A stretch of DNA of 64,000 bases from Candidatus Gastranaerophilales bacterium (GTDB lineage: Bacteria > Cyanobacteriota > Vampirovibrionia > Gastranaerophilales > Gastranaerophilaceae): contig CALVBW010000025.1 in assembly GCA_944325945.1 (NCBI GenBank), forward strand, positions 1-64,000. The letters are read 5' to 3'. The notes below the pieces were generated by a model that had not been told where the DNA came from, did not search any database, and saw nothing but the letters and a program-made list of their open reading frames with translations. Both the position numbers and the translations under genes were made by a program. The stretch's first letter is position 1, and each line of letters opens with the position of its first letter. Of this stretch, positions 44,274-54,709 are shown one piece after another.

Positions 44274-45806
44274 CTATTTTAATAATGAGTCAGCTGTCAT
44301 TTCTTTTGGTTTGTCAATACCCAAAAGTTCCAGAACAGTAGGTGCAATATTGCATAAAGCACCATCACCTGTATGTTTTAATTCAACACCATCAGGCGCA
44401 TTAATCAAAACAAAAGGAACTTCATTTGTAGTATGAGCTGTTTGAGGCTTACCTGTTTCCGGATTAACCATAACCTCTGAATTTCCGTGGTCAGCGGTCA
44501 AAAGCATAATAACACCGTGCTTTTTGCAAGCTTCTGCAATTTTTCCGACACATTCATCTACTGTATGGCAAGCCTTAACAGCCGCTTCAATTACACCTGT
44601 ATGCCCTACCATATCAGGGTTTGCAAAGTTTACTAAGATAAATCCGTATTCGGGATTGTCAATAGCTTTCAAAACATTTTCGCAAACCTCCGGCGCACTC
44701 ATTTCAGGCTGCATATCATAAGTCGCAACTTTCGGCGACGGAACAAGCACACGGGTTTCATGAGGCTGCGGCTCATCAATTCCGCCGTTAAAGAAAAATG
44801 TAACGTGCGCATATTTTTCTGTTTCGGCAGTTCTGAACTGTTTTATTCCGTTTGCCTCCAGAACATCGCCGAGAATATTTACGAGATGTTCTTTCGGAAA
44901 AGCTACAGGGTATGTAAAATCCTCGTTATAGCTTGTCATAGTGATATAACAAATATTTTTAAGGATTTTTTTGCGATCAAAGCCGTCAAAATCCGCAAAA
45001 TTAATTGCTTTAGTAATTTCTCTTGCCCTGTCAGGTCTGAAATTAAAGAAAATAATTGCGTCATTATCGTGAATTCTTGATTCTTCACCGCCAATAACCG
45101 TCGGAAGAACGAATTCATCGTTATCGCCTTTTGCATAAGACTGTTTAACAGCTTCACATGCAGATGGGGCGTGTTCACCTTCACCTAACAAAAGCGCATT
45201 ATAGCCTTTTTCAACTCTGTCCCAGCGGTTATCTCTGTCCATAATGTAATAACGACCTATAACCGTTGCAATCGGAGGCAGATTGTATTTTTTAAGCTCA
45301 TCTTCAATGGGCTGCAAGAATGTGCAGGCGCTTTGCGGAGGGGTATCACGACCGTCCAAAAACGCGTGTACGTAAACTTTTTTCAACCCGTTATCAGCAG
45401 CAAGCTTAATCAAAGCCATAACATGCTCCAAGGATGAATGCACGCCGCCGGTTGAAACAAGCCCATAGATATGAAGTGCGGAATCATTTTTCTTAACGTG
45501 ATTTACAGCCATCATAAATCTTTCGTTAGTAAAAAATGAACCGTCTTTTATCGCATTATTTATTCTGGACAAATCCTGATAAACAATTCTGCCGGCGCCC
45601 AAATTCAGGTGACCCACTTCACTGTTACCCATTTGCCCTGCTGGCAGCCCGACGTATTCACCGTCTGCGTGAAGTCTTATAAATTGTTCTTCTTTTTCCA
45701 ATTTATCAACGTGAACGGGATGAGCAAGTTTTGTTGCATCAAATTCGGGGTGATTTTTGCTTATTCCCCAGCCGTCCATAATACATAATAATACTCTTTT
45801 AGACAT
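44274..45806 (-). CDS. gpmI: 2,3-bisphosphoglycerate-independent phosphoglycerate mutase
   Basis: This 510-residue manganese enzyme of glycolysis interconverts 3- and 2-phosphoglycerate. Metal ligands open the protein (CIMDGWGISKN). The catalytic serine lies in GQMGNSEVGHLNLGAG (about 57-72). HAFLDGRDTPP (about 123-133) and ITADHGNSEVM-type LLTADHGNSEVM (about 440-451) are diagnostic. Full length. The ATG follows AAGAGGGG. Together with pyruvate kinase it shows a working lower glycolysis. Confidence 0.97.
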   Translation of the reverse strand: MSKRVLLCIMDGWGISKNHPEFDATKLAHPVHVDKLEKEEQFIRLHADGEYVGLPAGQMGNSEVGHLNLGAGRIVYQDLSRINNAIKDGSFFTNERFMMAVNHVKKNDSALHIYGLVSTGGVHSSLEHVMALIKLAADNGLKKVYVHAFLDGRDTPPQSACTFLQPIEDELKKYNLPPIATVIGRYYIMDRDNRWDRVEKGYNALLLGEGEHAPSACEAVKQSYAKGDNDEFVLPTVIGGEESRIHDNDAIIFFNFRPDRAREITKAINFADFDGFDRKKILKNICYITMTSYNEDFTYPVAFPKEHLVNILGDVLEANGIKQFRTAETEKYAHVTFFFNGGIDEPQPHETRVLVPSPKVATYDMQPEMSAPEVCENVLKAIDNPEYGFILVNFANPDMVGHTGVIEAAVKACHTVDECVGKIAEACKKHGVIMLLTADHGNSEVMVNPETGKPQTAHTTNEVPFVLINAPDGVELKHTGDGALCNIAPTVLELLGIDKPKEMTADSLLK

Positions 45807-45879
45807 TAATATATCCCCTCTTATATTTCGTACTATAGAAAAATTTTAACAGGAACACGACGTAATTACAAGGGGAAAA

Positions 45880-48168
45880 TTAATCAACGTCGACGGGTTC
45901 TCTCAGTATTTTTTCAATAGCTTCGCGTGCTGTGAATACAAGGCTTTCCGGTATATTATCAATTGTAGTAAACTGTCTTAACACATCAACCGTACGTTTG
46001 AAAGCTCTTACAATATCACCTTCACCCATGTCAATTTGTTCTGTTATGGTTTCCCACTCTGCACCTTCTACCCATAATTCAATCAAAGAACTGAAATAAG
46101 GATTGATATACATAGGAGAATCAACAAGATGACGGTTTTGGACTTTTTCAATTTTGCGTCTTATATTTCTTATAAGATTAAGCGTTTTTCTGACCGTCTG
46201 TGAAAATGGCAGATATGGAATATCAATTCTCAAATCTTCTGTTGTAACAGCACAAATAACGGCAGCCAGCTGAGAAGGAGTGAGTCCGTCCAGAACATCA
46301 GAAAAAATAATTTCTGCAATATACAATTCGTTTTCGGATCTGATTTGTGAAGTTGTAACACCCCGTGGCGTGGGATAATCATCTTTTAAATATCCGAAGT
46401 CCTCCAATACACTCCTGTGAGCTAAAAATTTGTTCCAATAAATATCTCTCTGACGCTCCATTTCTTTTTCTAATCTTGCCTGACGTGCCTCAATTCTTCC
46501 CAGAACTTCAATATTTTTTGCATGTTTTTTATACCTGTTGCAGGTGTCACATGGAGAAGCATGCAATTGTTCAAGTAAAAGTTTGTTACTGTTTCTGAAT
46601 GCGATGACTTCATCCGATAAAGGTCTTTTTTTAGACTGCTCCTGCTTGCATATTCGTTTATAGGTAAGCCTGTTTTGCACGTACAAATGACGTAATTTAT
46701 CATACTTTAAAAAATCCTCGTCGGAAATTTTATGCGGACAGACAAAAGTTCTCTCAGCTCTTTCTTTTTCATTTATTTCATATTGCTTTAATAAAGGCTG
46801 CATACGTGAGCCGGCGGAATAATACCCGAAGCTTTTTAAAATAAGCTCTTTTGATTCATCAAGGCTGAACCTTTGCAGCAAATTCAATACCATTGAATAA
46901 CTTGGAGAAAAACGGCTTTCCAGCGGGTTAGCATCACTCAGGACAAGTTCCGCCACCTCTTCGGGAGATTGAAAAGGTGTACCGACAATTGTAACATAAC
47001 CGATTTCATCCATTCCGCGGCGTCCTGCACGTCCTGACATTTGCAAAAATTCACTGGCTGTCAACATTCTGTGCCCACTATCCGTTCTTTTGCTGGTTGA
47101 ACTTATTACAGTAGACCGCGCTGGCATATTAATACCCGCAGCAAGCGTTTCGGTTGCAAAAACAACCTTTATCAAACCTTTTTGAAACAATTTTTCCACA
47201 AGATTTTTCCATGCAGGAAGCAGCCCTGCATGGTGCGATGCAACACCTTGCAACAGATATTCAATATGTTTATTACCGTATAAATGCGGATTTTCAGCAA
47301 TATAATCGTCTACGAACTGCCTGATTTGTGCCTGTTCACCGGGAGTAACAAGCCCGAATGACGCGCATTTTTCCATCTGCTCATCACATTTTTTGCGTGA
47401 AAACGTAAAATAAATCGCCGGCAGCATATCCTGTTCCGCCAAATTTCTTATAACATCTTTTACCGGAGATTTTTGTTTATTTTTGCCGTGTTTTCCCCAT
47501 GCACGCTTTTCAGGTTTGATTTTTTTATTTAGCTGACCGCTTGGCGTAAAAAGCGGAAGCAATCTGTTAGGCTGAGAACTGTCAAAATAATAAAATCTTA
47601 AAGGCACCGGCCTAAAATCAGTATCAACCAGCTCGGTTTTTGAATGAACCGTGTTAATCCAATTTGTCAACTCATCAGCGTTGGCAACCGTTGCTGAAAG
47701 TGCTATAATCTGTACATTTGTCGGACAATATATAATACTTTCTTCCCAAACAGTTCCGCGCTGCTCGTCGTTCATATAATGAACCTCGTCAAGTACAACG
47801 TATTTAACATCTTTCAAATTATCGGCAACAGCACCGAAATTAGTGCCATAAAGCATGTTTCGGAAAACTTCGGTTGTCATCACAACAATCTGACCGTTTC
47901 TGTTAATTGATGTATCACCTGTCAAAAGTCCTACTTTTTCCTGACCGTATTTTTCACCGAAATCATAATATTTTTGATTTGAAAGAGCTTTTAACGGAGT
48001 TGTGTAAAATATTCTTTTACCGTTTTCCATAGCACGATGAATAGCGTGTTCTGCTATAACAGTCTTACCTGCACCTGTCGGCGCGCAGACTACAACACTT
48101 TCACCTGCGTCAATAAATTCACAGGCTTCTTTTTGAAAATCATCCAGTTCAAACGGAAATTCATACAT
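45880..48168 (-). CDS. Ski2/Mtr4-like DEAD-box RNA helicase
   Basis: This 762-residue superfamily 2 helicase has Walker A APTGAGKT (about 29-36), motif II LDEVHYM (about 125-131), SATVAN (about 157-162), and motif VI QMSGRAGRRGMD (about 380-391). A helical ratchet region with a CDTCNRYKKH cysteine pair (about 535-545) and a C-terminal DSHCT-like domain follow. Such Ski2/Mtr4 relatives are typical of eukaryotes and archaea but also occur in cyanobacteria, where they act on RNA. It lies between gpmI and serS. AAGGA precedes the ATG. RNA turnover is inference from the family. Confidence 0.9.
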   Translation of the reverse strand: MYEFPFELDDFQKEACEFIDAGESVVVCAPTGAGKTVIAEHAIHRAMENGKRIFYTTPLKALSNQKYYDFGEKYGQEKVGLLTGDTSINRNGQIVVMTTEVFRNMLYGTNFGAVADNLKDVKYVVLDEVHYMNDEQRGTVWEESIIYCPTNVQIIALSATVANADELTNWINTVHSKTELVDTDFRPVPLRFYYFDSSQPNRLLPLFTPSGQLNKKIKPEKRAWGKHGKNKQKSPVKDVIRNLAEQDMLPAIYFTFSRKKCDEQMEKCASFGLVTPGEQAQIRQFVDDYIAENPHLYGNKHIEYLLQGVASHHAGLLPAWKNLVEKLFQKGLIKVVFATETLAAGINMPARSTVISSTSKRTDSGHRMLTASEFLQMSGRAGRRGMDEIGYVTIVGTPFQSPEEVAELVLSDANPLESRFSPSYSMVLNLLQRFSLDESKELILKSFGYYSAGSRMQPLLKQYEINEKERAERTFVCPHKISDEDFLKYDKLRHLYVQNRLTYKRICKQEQSKKRPLSDEVIAFRNSNKLLLEQLHASPCDTCNRYKKHAKNIEVLGRIEARQARLEKEMERQRDIYWNKFLAHRSVLEDFGYLKDDYPTPRGVTTSQIRSENELYIAEIIFSDVLDGLTPSQLAAVICAVTTEDLRIDIPYLPFSQTVRKTLNLIRNIRRKIEKVQNRHLVDSPMYINPYFSSLIELWVEGAEWETITEQIDMGEGDIVRAFKRTVDVLRQFTTIDNIPESLVFTAREAIEKILREPVDVD

Positions 48169-48222
48169 AACAAACTATCCTTACAGTTTATTATGCCACA
48201 AAACCTTATGTTTGTAAAATTA

Positions 48223-49491
<1,269 letters not shown>

Positions 49492-49518
49492 CTAAAACCT
49501 CTTTCTTACTACAGGATT

Positions 49519-49547
49519 ATTCTAATTTAAAGAAAAGTTATAATCAA
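49519..49547 (-). promoter_or_regulatory. Promoter of serS
   Basis: On the reverse strand TTGATT (49542-49547), 17 bases and TAGAAT (49519-49524) precede the serS ATG by 27 bases. The leader would be about 20 bases, carrying AAAGAGG. Confidence 0.55.
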
Positions 49548-49632
49548 GAGAAAAATATCACAAAACTCAATCTAAAGATTGATAGACATTTACAAAAAAA
49601 TACTCATAATATAACATGAAGGGATATGTTTT

Positions 49633-49956
49633 ATGTTTAAAAAACTTGCACAAAGATTGAAAGATTATAATAACAGAACAAATACCGCACCTGTTACCTT
49701 ACCGTTTGGAGATTCATTTGCGACATCAAAAAACGAATATTTAAAAAACATGTCTAAAAAAGCTGTAGAGCTTTACGAAAAACAAACTGACATACATAAT
49801 TTTTCAAAACTGGTGCTTTCAAATCCTGAAAACAAGACACATAATGATATGGTTAAAAAACTTTTTGAAGACGGGGTTGCTGACCCGTTTGTCGATGAAA
49901 AACTTGCAGATCTCGCGAACAACCGGAAATTCCTGCGTGACCTGGGCTTACTTTAG
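49633..49956 (+). CDS. Small protein of unknown function
   Basis: This 107-residue basic protein has no recognised family. It opens MFKKLAQRLKDYNNRTN, contains P-F-G-D-S-F near residues 27-32, a loose form of the F-x-G motif, and then becomes helical and charged (MSKKAVELYEKQTDIHNF). There is no signal peptide. AAGGGA lies 11 bases before the ATG. It converges with the isocitrate dehydrogenase gene and overlaps its end by nine bases. Function unknown. Confidence 0.65.
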   Translation: MFKKLAQRLKDYNNRTNTAPVTLPFGDSFATSKNEYLKNMSKKAVELYEKQTDIHNFSKLVLSNPENKTHNDMVKKLFEDGVADPFVDEKLADLANNRKFLRDLGLL

Positions 49957-50943
49957 ATTTTCAATAATTTTTCCGGTAAATTCACTTGTTGAAGCACTTC
50001 CGCCCAAATCAACAGTTTTGATGTTTTGAGAAAGTGTTTTAAATAAAGCTTTTTCGATTTTTTCGGCATGGAAATTTTCGCCAATATATCTAAGCATTTC
50101 AACAGCCGATAGCAAAAGGGCCGTCGGATTTGCCTTATTTTGTCCTTTAATATCAGGAGCCGAGCCATGAACCGGTTCAAATACAGCGCAATTTTCGCCG
50201 ATATTTGCCCCCTGAGCAACCCCCAAACCGCCGATTAAACCTGCAGTCAAATCTGATACTATATCACCGTATAAATTAGGAAGTACCAGAACATCAAATT
50301 TCGTCGGATCCTGCACAAGCTGCATACAAAGATTGTCAACTAATATTTCACGCTTTTGAATTTGCGGATAATTTTCGGCAATTTTTCTGTAACTTTCCAA
50401 AAACAGCCCGTCTGACATTTTCATTATATTGGCTTTGGTAACAACACAAACTTCATTCCTGCCATTTTTAACCGCATAATCAAATGCAAATTTACAAATT
50501 CTCTCAGATGCATTACGCGTAATAATCTTGATACTTTCAGCAGTATCACAATCCGCCATACGCTCAATTCCGGCATATAAATCCTCGGTATTTTCACGAA
50601 CTACTACTAAATCAACATTTTCAAAACGGGTTTTAACATTGGGTAAATTTTTACACGGTCTTAAATTAGCATACAAATCCAAATCTTTTCTCAGCTGAAC
50701 ATTAACAGATCTGAAACCTTTGCCGATAGGAGTTGTAACCGGAGCTTTAAGTGCAATTTTATTTTTCTTTACTGAATCAATTACTCTTTTCGGAAGAGGA
50801 GTTCCTTCTTTTTCAATAACATCAGCACCCGCAGTTTGAATTTCCCAATCAATTTTCAAACCGCTTGCATCAATAATTTTTACAACCGCATCCGATATTT
50901 CAGGTCCTATTCCGTCACCGTTAATCAATGTAATAGTACGCAT
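49948..50943 (-). CDS. NAD-type isocitrate dehydrogenase (isocitrate/isopropylmalate family)
   Basis: This 331-residue decarboxylating dehydrogenase has NGDGIGPEI (about 8-16), the substrate-binding run SVNVQLRKDLDLYANLRP (about 84-101), VVVRENTEDLYAGIE (about 114-128) and PNLYGDIVSDLTAGLIGG (about 223-240). The S-x-N-x-x-L-R pattern and ENTEDLYAG favour isocitrate over isopropylmalate; homoisocitrate dehydrogenase remains possible. The short length and start are typical of the NAD-dependent type. It would make 2-oxoglutarate for glutamate synthesis. AAGGAGG precedes the ATG. It is monocistronic. Confidence 0.9.
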   Translation of the reverse strand: MRTITLINGDGIGPEISDAVVKIIDASGLKIDWEIQTAGADVIEKEGTPLPKRVIDSVKKNKIALKAPVTTPIGKGFRSVNVQLRKDLDLYANLRPCKNLPNVKTRFENVDLVVVRENTEDLYAGIERMADCDTAESIKIITRNASERICKFAFDYAVKNGRNEVCVVTKANIMKMSDGLFLESYRKIAENYPQIQKREILVDNLCMQLVQDPTKFDVLVLPNLYGDIVSDLTAGLIGGLGVAQGANIGENCAVFEPVHGSAPDIKGQNKANPTALLLSAVEMLRYIGENFHAEKIEKALFKTLSQNIKTVDLGGSASTSEFTGKIIENLK

Positions 50944-51085
50944 TCAAAGCCTCCTTAAAAAATATTTTAGCACAAATATTTAACTGTAAAATATTACGAA
51001 ATATTAAGAAAAAATTACAAGCTGAGCAATTCAACCTGTCAAATTTTTTTTATAAATATAAGGTAGAAAAAGGTAGGTTAGAATT

Positions 51086-51856
51086 ATGGGTATTGCTAGT
51101 ATTGCAAAAACCGGCTTGAATTATGCCGGAAGGCTAATTTTTGATGACAGATTTGCATCAAAAGTTGCAAGCCGTATTAAGGCACATGGAAAAATGTACA
51201 AAAAAGCTGGTAAAAACCGCTTTCACGATTTTCATAAACAAATAGGTGATGCCTTTCAAAGAGCCGATCAAATAACAGGCAAAATAGATCCTGTTACAAA
51301 AAAGCCAAAAATTGGCATATTCGGTAATATAAGAAAGTCTTTTGAGCAATACGGAGGAGATGTTGCAGCACTCTGGAAGAACAAAGACAAAAGTTTTTTC
51401 TCAAAAATCGGCGGAACAATAAAAGGCTTAGGGAAAAGAGCACCGCTTATAGGTACAGCGCTAATGGTTGCATTTGAATTGCCAAACATATTCAAAGCAA
51501 CAAAAGACGGCGGGCTTATTGCAGGTGCGGCAGAAGCAGGAAAAAGCGGAGTGAGAATCGCAGCAGGTGTAGCATGCGGTGCCATAGGCGCAGCCATCTT
51601 AGGACCTGTTGGAAGTATCGCAGGTTTCTTGATAGGAGATATGCTGGGTAAGCTTGTAGTAGGAAAAAGCTACTCTGAGAAAAAAGCAGCTGAAGAAGCA
51701 GAAAAAAACTTACCAAATGCTCAGCAGACTCAAAATATGCAGACAACACTGACGCCTGAACAGCTGATGATGATGCAACAAATGCTCTATAATGATAATA
51801 ATAATGATTTTATGTATGACGCAACAAATCCATTCAAATTAAATGTCACAGCATAA
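51086..51856 (+). CDS. Glycine-zipper protein A (unknown function)
   Basis: This 256-residue protein has a basic N-terminal half rich in K, G and F. A hydrophobic helix precedes FELPNIFKA (about 130-138). GKSGVRIAAG (about 152-161) follows, with a glycine zipper (ACGAIGAAILGPVGSIAGF, about 163-181) and LGKLVVGKSY. The charged helix KKAAEEAEK and a Q/M/N-rich tail ending ATNPFKLNVTA complete it. The next gene encodes a protein with the same ordered elements, so these are paralogs. There is no signal peptide; the zipper could insert into or span a membrane. Function unknown. A terminator follows. Confidence 0.75.
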   Translation: MGIASIAKTGLNYAGRLIFDDRFASKVASRIKAHGKMYKKAGKNRFHDFHKQIGDAFQRADQITGKIDPVTKKPKIGIFGNIRKSFEQYGGDVAALWKNKDKSFFSKIGGTIKGLGKRAPLIGTALMVAFELPNIFKATKDGGLIAGAAEAGKSGVRIAAGVACGAIGAAILGPVGSIAGFLIGDMLGKLVVGKSYSEKKAAEEAEKNLPNAQQTQNMQTTLTPEQLMMMQQMLYNDNNNDFMYDATNPFKLNVTA

Positions 51857-51862
51857 CAAATT

Positions 51863-51886
51863 AAAGCCCGGAAAATTTCGGGCTTT
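51863..51886 (+). terminator. Terminator after glycine-zipper gene A
   Basis: An 8-bp stem AAAGCCCG / CGGGCTTT with an eight-base loop begins seven bases after the stop codon. The T tract is short, so termination may be partial and allow read-through to the second glycine-zipper gene. Confidence 0.6.
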
Positions 51887-51964
51887 ACATTTGTTTACAA
51901 AAAAGCAATTTAGAAAAACAAAAAAACTTTATATAAATAACGGGGAATCCTAAAGGGGATATAA

Positions 51965-53491
51965 ATGAGTTACTACAATTACAACGTAGGCGTTACATCA
52001 CGCGATTTATATATATTAAGTGCCGCAGCAACCGGTGCAGCAATTAACCGTGCAAGCACAGCTGAAGAACTTAAAAATTATATGTTATTCGGCGGTGCAG
52101 CTATGGCTCTTCCGGCAGGTATTAAAGCTGGAAAAACAATTGTCTGGGATATTCCGAAATGGGGATACCAGAACTGGGGAAATTATGGCAATGCTTTTAA
52201 AGATTTATATCAAAACAGCATAGGAAAAACAACTATATTTCCTGCAAACAGAGCGCCTTTAAAAGGCAAATTCTGGGATACAGTGAACAATAACTATTTA
52301 CAAAATAAACTCAAACAAACAGAACTTCCAGCATTTGATTTAACAACCGTTCAGGGCGCAAAAAAAGCTGAAATTTATAAAGAAGTTACGAGATTAACCG
52401 AAGAAGCAAAGGGCTTGAAAGGTAAAGAACTTGCAGCAAAATTAAAAGAAATAGAAATAGCAAAAACACAGGCTAAAATAGCCGAAAATAATGCAAAAGC
52501 AGCAGGGGAACTTGTAAAAGACAGCAAAATCGGCAGAGCCGCTTCATGGGTAAAAACCAAATCCGGCGTAAGAGCAGTCGAAACAAAAGTTCTTGAAGGT
52601 ACTATTAGCAGCAATAAAGCTGTAAAAATACTTTCAAAAGGCGCAAAAGCCGGCGGCGCAATGGCTGCAATTTCAGCGGCACTTGAAGTTCCGACTGTTG
52701 TTAAAACATATAAAGAACTCGGCGCAGCCAAAGGAACAAAACAATTAGGTAAATCAGCAGTTAAAGTTGCAGCGGACACAGCAGGTTTTGCAATCGGTGC
52801 AAAACTCGGAGGTATCGCAGGAGCTAAAATCGGCGCTACAATAGGTACATGTATTGGAGGTCCGATAGGTACAGCAATCGGCGGTGCCGTAGGTGCAATA
52901 ATCGGTATTGCAGGCGGACTTTTAGGCAGCTGGCTTGCAGGTAAAGCAGCAAAAGCAGTTGTTGGTAAAGATGAACTTGAAATTGCTCAGGAAGAAGAAA
53001 CCAAAAAACTTGCCGAAGCTGCAAAATATGACCCTGAACTTCAAGCACAACTTGCAGTTCAAGCAAGTGAAAATTTACAAAACGGCAACGTAGCATCTGC
53101 ACAAGATGCAAAGGACATTGCACAAAGTTATGAAAATGTAGTAACAACACTCACAGAAGGTGCAGCAGCAGGTGATTTGCTTACGCAAAATCCTGAAACA
53201 GGTTATGATAACACAACTCTGACAACACCTGCCAGCGCTGCAGAAACAACTACAACACCTGCAACAAGTACACAAACCGCAACTCTGACTACAGATTCAG
53301 GTTTAAATGCATTATTCGCTCTTGCAGAAGGCAATGTTTATACTCCTATGAATAATTCATTTATGATGCCGTTCGGGCAAACATCAACATTCAACCCGTT
53401 TATGACGGGATACAACAACACAACATTTAATCCGTTTATGAATAACTATTTCAACCCGTTTTCAATGGGATATGGCAACCTCGCAGCATAA
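51965..53491 (+). CDS. Glycine-zipper protein B with NPF repeats (unknown function)
   Basis: This 508-residue paralog of the preceding protein has an aromatic N-terminus (SYYNYNVGVTSRDLY). A Lys/Glu/Ala coiled-coil region lies at about 130-185. The block ALEVPTVVKTYK (about 240-251) and GKSAVKVAAD follow, then a long glycine zipper (about 272-320: GAKLGGIAGAKIGATIG and GGPIGTAIGGAVGAIIG). KAVVGKDE, a helical acidic stretch, a threonine-rich linker, and three N-P-F units (FNPFMTGYNNTTFNPFM, FNPFSMGYG) at the end follow. The T-rich linker and NPF tail look like an exposed extension. No signal peptide. A possible export or membrane-insertion role is inference only. Confidence 0.78.
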   Translation: MSYYNYNVGVTSRDLYILSAAATGAAINRASTAEELKNYMLFGGAAMALPAGIKAGKTIVWDIPKWGYQNWGNYGNAFKDLYQNSIGKTTIFPANRAPLKGKFWDTVNNNYLQNKLKQTELPAFDLTTVQGAKKAEIYKEVTRLTEEAKGLKGKELAAKLKEIEIAKTQAKIAENNAKAAGELVKDSKIGRAASWVKTKSGVRAVETKVLEGTISSNKAVKILSKGAKAGGAMAAISAALEVPTVVKTYKELGAAKGTKQLGKSAVKVAADTAGFAIGAKLGGIAGAKIGATIGTCIGGPIGTAIGGAVGAIIGIAGGLLGSWLAGKAAKAVVGKDELEIAQEEETKKLAEAAKYDPELQAQLAVQASENLQNGNVASAQDAKDIAQSYENVVTTLTEGAAAGDLLTQNPETGYDNTTLTTPASAAETTTTPATSTQTATLTTDSGLNALFALAEGNVYTPMNNSFMMPFGQTSTFNPFMTGYNNTTFNPFMNNYFNPFSMGYGNLAA

Positions 53492-53494
53492 AAT

Positions 53495-53520
53495 AAAAGA
53501 CCGGCTTGTACCGGTCTTTT
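53495..53520. terminator. Bidirectional terminator
   Basis: A perfect 10-bp stem AAAAGACCGG / CCGGTCTTTT with a CTTGTA loop is flanked by A and T rich sequence on both sides. It serves the end of glycine-zipper gene B and of the convergent small gene. Confidence 0.85.
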
Positions 53521-53524
53521 TATT

Positions 53525-53698
53525 TTATAAAGATGTTACGTTATAATCACGTTCCGCAAGGGATGACGAAGTATCAAAAATTTTAGTAAAAAATCTTTCT
53601 ATTGCCGCTTCCATACCCTTGATTTCTTTTGTCAAAGAATCATATGCGCCTTTTTTAGCATCAGTAATTGCATTTGAAAAAATTTCTTCTTGATACAT
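53525..53698 (-). CDS. Small acidic helical protein, unknown
   Basis: This 57-residue protein starts MYQEEIFSNAITDAKKG and ends SLAERDYNVTSL. It is helical and hydrophilic, with no membrane segment. ATG 53698 is preferred over the longer frame (53740) because GGAG lies eight bases upstream. It has a convergent terminator. No family is recognised. Its place between the glycine-zipper gene and a kinase does not reveal a function. Confidence 0.6.
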   Translation of the reverse strand: MYQEEIFSNAITDAKKGAYDSLTKEIKGMEAAIERFFTKIFDTSSSLAERDYNVTSL

Positions 53699-53848
53699 TA
53701 TTATACTCCTATCTATCTTCACATAGATATATACGTACATTTATGCCGCAAACTTTAATTTTTTAAACATTATTGTTACAAAATTTAGTATTACGGGAAA
53801 ATTTTACAACTTTAAAGTAAAATAATTATTGAGTAAGAGGAAGTTGTA

Positions 53849-54682
53849 ATGAAAGATTTTCAATTAACCAGTTATGATTATTATTCAAGCCGGCGCGATA
53901 TGGAAGTAATTTCGCAGATTGTAGAGGCTTTAAAAAAAGTTTTGGAGGAAGATAAACACGCTGTTCAGCCTTTATTTTTGAAAACATCCGAAAATCTCAT
54001 ATTGAATATTGCCAGAAAAGTAGTTCAAGAAAAAAAGAAAACTTTTTTAATCGGTATTACCGGTGAAAGTGCATCAGGCAAAACTGTTTTTGTTGACAAC
54101 ACAATAAAGGCATGCGTAAAAGACCGCAAAGAGGGAATTTATACTGTTATCCGCTGTGATGATTACTATAAAGATACATCAAAAGAATTGCAGGAAGCAG
54201 GAAGCTATGAAGAACTATTCAAAACAGGCTTCAGTTTTGATACTCCCAAAGCAATAGACCTGGATTTAATGAAAGAACATCTGCTGGAATTAAAAGCAGG
54301 CAGAAGCGTTACCTCTCCGAGGTATGATTTTGTAACATGTGTATCAGATCCGGACGGAGACTTTAAAAAGCCGGCAAAGGTTGTTTTAACAGAAGGGCTT
54401 TATGTTTTAAATAACGGACTTGCGGATATAATGGACGTAAAAGTCTACGTATTCACACCGCTTGAAGTTATCAAAGAACGCTGGTATAAAAGAGCCGCTC
54501 TAAGAGGGAAAACAGGAACAGCTGCCGATATGCAATTTCAGGACGTAAACAGAACGGCACAGGAATATATAAGACCGAATTACCAGATAGCGGATGCCGT
54601 AATTAACGGTATGGTAAGTCAGGAATATATTCAGCAGATTACAGATAAAATATTTAAAGTTTTACACGATATTGATTATTAA
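53849..54682 (+). CDS. Uridine kinase / phosphoribulokinase-family kinase
   Basis: This 277-residue P-loop kinase has a 65-residue helical N-terminal extension. FLIGITGESASGKT (about 66-79) is the Walker A loop. VIRCDDYYKDTS (about 101-112) matches the DDFY region of uridine kinases, and TSPRYDFVTC (about 152-161) the substrate loop. VVLTEGLYVL (about 178-187) is the Walker B-like strand. It should phosphorylate uridine or a related nucleoside or sugar; the exact substrate cannot be fixed. AGAGGAAG precedes the ATG. Strong terminator downstream. Confidence 0.87.
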   Translation: MKDFQLTSYDYYSSRRDMEVISQIVEALKKVLEEDKHAVQPLFLKTSENLILNIARKVVQEKKKTFLIGITGESASGKTVFVDNTIKACVKDRKEGIYTVIRCDDYYKDTSKELQEAGSYEELFKTGFSFDTPKAIDLDLMKEHLLELKAGRSVTSPRYDFVTCVSDPDGDFKKPAKVVLTEGLYVLNNGLADIMDVKVYVFTPLEVIKERWYKRAALRGKTGTAADMQFQDVNRTAQEYIRPNYQIADAVINGMVSQEYIQQITDKIFKVLHDIDY

Positions 54683-54709
54683 AAAAAAGGCGCTTGAAGC
54701 GCCTTTTTT
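54683..54709. terminator. Bidirectional terminator
   Basis: The stem AAAAAAGGCGCT / AGCGCCTTTTTT has a short TGA loop and six T on either strand. It serves the kinase gene and the convergent cysteine-rich peptide gene, whose stop codon lies inside it. Confidence 0.85.

Noticed and set aside
52375-52779. Reverse-strand ORF of 134 codons inside the glycine-zipper gene
   Set aside because: It is the antisense of an alanine/lysine-rich coding region; low complexity and no start signals.
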